From Oscillospiraceae bacterium (GTDB lineage: Bacteria; Bacillota; Clostridia; Oscillospirales; Acutalibacteraceae), in contig CADBPL010000189.1 in assembly GCA_902796535.1 (NCBI GenBank), positions 1 to 14,819 of the forward strand: DNA of 14,819 nucleotides, written 5' to 3'. The notes beneath the pieces were generated by a model. It saw nothing but the letters and a program-made list of their open reading frames with translations, did not search any database and was not told the DNA's origin. Positions 14,033 through 14,819 of the stretch are shown here, one piece after another. The number at the start of each line of letters is the position of its first letter. Position 1 is the first letter of the stretch. The position numbers and the translations under genes are program-made.

Positions 14033-14819
14033 ATGAAAAAGCTGCTTTCCATTTTGTTATCGGCCATTTTGCTTTTCCCGTTTTCGCTTTGCTTCAGGTC
14101 GTTTGCCGCGGGCGGCGAGCTGTTTGTTGCGCCCGACGGCAATGACGGCAATGACGGAACCCTTGCTTCGCCGCTTGCCACGCTTTCGGCCGCCAAGGCA
14201 AAAGCCGTGCTGACCGGCGAAAACACCACCGTTTATTTTCGCGCGGGCACTTACACGTTTGACGACACCGTCCGCTTTGACGGCGCCGATCAGGCGAACG
14301 TGACCTATAAGGCCTACAACGGCGAACGTGTGGTGTTCACGGCAGGCAGGGCTTACACCGGCTTTGAAGCCTGCACGGTCAACGGCGTGCAGGCGCTGAG
14401 AAAGTTCGTCGGAAAACAGGCGGATTTCAACATCCTTTTTAACGACAAAACAACGCTGCCGCGCACGCGGTATCCGGAGAGCGGCTATCTGATGATCCAC
14501 GACGTGGACGAACGGTATTGTATCAACCCGGATCTTCAGGTCGACGCCAATTTTCACAAAGGCTATACGGCGCTGATCGCCGACAGAAATGATATTCCCG
14601 CCATGCAGAATATCGGCGACGTTGTCGTGCGTGTGCTGCATTTTTGGAAAGATGAGATGCTGCGCGTCAAGAGCTATGATCCGGCTTCCGGGGTGCTGGC
14701 GTTTACCAAGCCGTCTGCCATGACGTTTCATAAAAACGAGCGATACTTTTTGGAAAACGTCTTTGAAGCGCTGGACACGCCCGGCGAGTGGTATCTCGAC
14801 AAGCCGAACGGTCTGCTCT
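14033..14819 (+). CDS. Secreted right-handed beta-helix protein, N-terminal part
   Basis: The frame runs off the window end, giving the first 262 residues of a longer protein. A signal peptide covers about residues 1-26 (MKKLLSILLSAILLFPFSL, likely cleavage after FAA). The mature start, LFVAPDGNDGNDGTLASPLA, is the classic opening of secreted parallel beta-helix proteins such as pectate-lyase-like, DUF1565-type and GH141-type carbohydrate enzymes. Later, YFRAGTYTF and YFLENVFEALDTPGEWYLDK match the region before the helix coils in GH141-like proteins. The catalytic coils are not in view, so no activity can be claimed; glycan binding or cleavage outside the cell is likely. GGAGGT (14020-14025) sits seven bases before the ATG at 14033, which fixes the start. 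It is transcribed away from the copper operon and is probably unrelated to it. Confidence 0.82.
   Translation, partial: MKKLLSILLSAILLFPFSLCFRSFAAGGELFVAPDGNDGNDGTLASPLATLSAAKAKAVLTGENTTVYFRAGTYTFDDTVRFDGADQANVTYKAYNGERVVFTAGRAYTGFEACTVNGVQALRKFVGKQADFNILFNDKTTLPRTRYPESGYLMIHDVDERYCINPDLQVDANFHKGYTALIADRNDIPAMQNIGDVVVRVLHFWKDEMLRVKSYDPASGVLAFTKPSAMTFHKNERYFLENVFEALDTPGEWYLDKPNGLL

Noticed and set aside
14057..14731. Minus-strand open frame of 224 codons at the right edge
   Set aside because: It is antisense to a frame with a signal peptide and beta-helix motifs, a good Shine-Dalgarno and a promoter; the plus-strand gene explains the region.

Overview
The window reads like a chromosomal segment of an anaerobic, fairly GC-rich Firmicute, probably a Clostridia/Oscillospiraceae-type gut or gut-like bacterium. 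This is an inference from the strong purine-rich Shine-Dalgarno sites, SigA-type promoters with TATAAT/TATGAT boxes, GC-rich coding over AT-rich promoter gaps, a CsoR-CopA copper operon of Firmicute type, and glycan-acting proteins of the DUF4838 and GH95-like kinds. No taxonomic marker gene is present, so the assignment stays loose. There are no tRNAs, rRNAs, CRISPR arrays, insertion sequences or prophage genes. No gene-free stretch exceeds about 230 bases.

Left part (1-6914, all + strand): the 3' end of an unrecognised gene; a lone multi-pass membrane protein resembling GtrII glucosyltransferases, closed by a strong intrinsic terminator (2285-2333); then a promoter-driven two-gene operon. 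The operon encodes a secreted DUF4838 protein and, with an ATGA overlap, an (alpha/alpha)6-barrel glycosidase-like protein related to GH95. The second protein has no signal peptide and appears to lack key GH95 catalytic residues. A hairpin at 6866-6914 serves the convergent gene ends.

Middle part (6937-10978): an unrecognised minus-strand gene for a signal-peptide protein with two C-terminal membrane helices is transcribed divergently from a two-gene c-di-GMP operon. That operon encodes a membrane HD-GYP phosphodiesterase and a membrane dCache-HAMP-GGDEF diguanylate cyclase lacking the RxxD inhibitory site. Both divergent genes have near-consensus promoters with 17-bp spacers. A strong terminator (10989-11039) ends the c-di-GMP operon.

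Right part (11077-14819): a minus-strand copper-efflux operon, csoR-copA, with an ATGA overlap. Its consensus promoter has one 17-bp CsoR-like operator filling the -35/-10 spacer and a second near-identical copy 34 bp downstream. CopA carries a C-terminal CopZ-like domain whose linker is encoded by an AT-rich stretch containing a Shine-Dalgarno and ATG. One locus may therefore make both the fused pump and a free copper chaperone. Divergent from csoR, a secreted right-handed beta-helix protein of carbohydrate-active type begins and runs off the window.

Taken together, the window mixes glycan handling (DUF4838, GH95-like, beta-helix), surface or envelope sugar modification (GtrII-like), c-di-GMP signalling and copper homeostasis. 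The most interesting item is the copA/copZ internal-start arrangement; nothing here looks like a wholly new multi-gene system.
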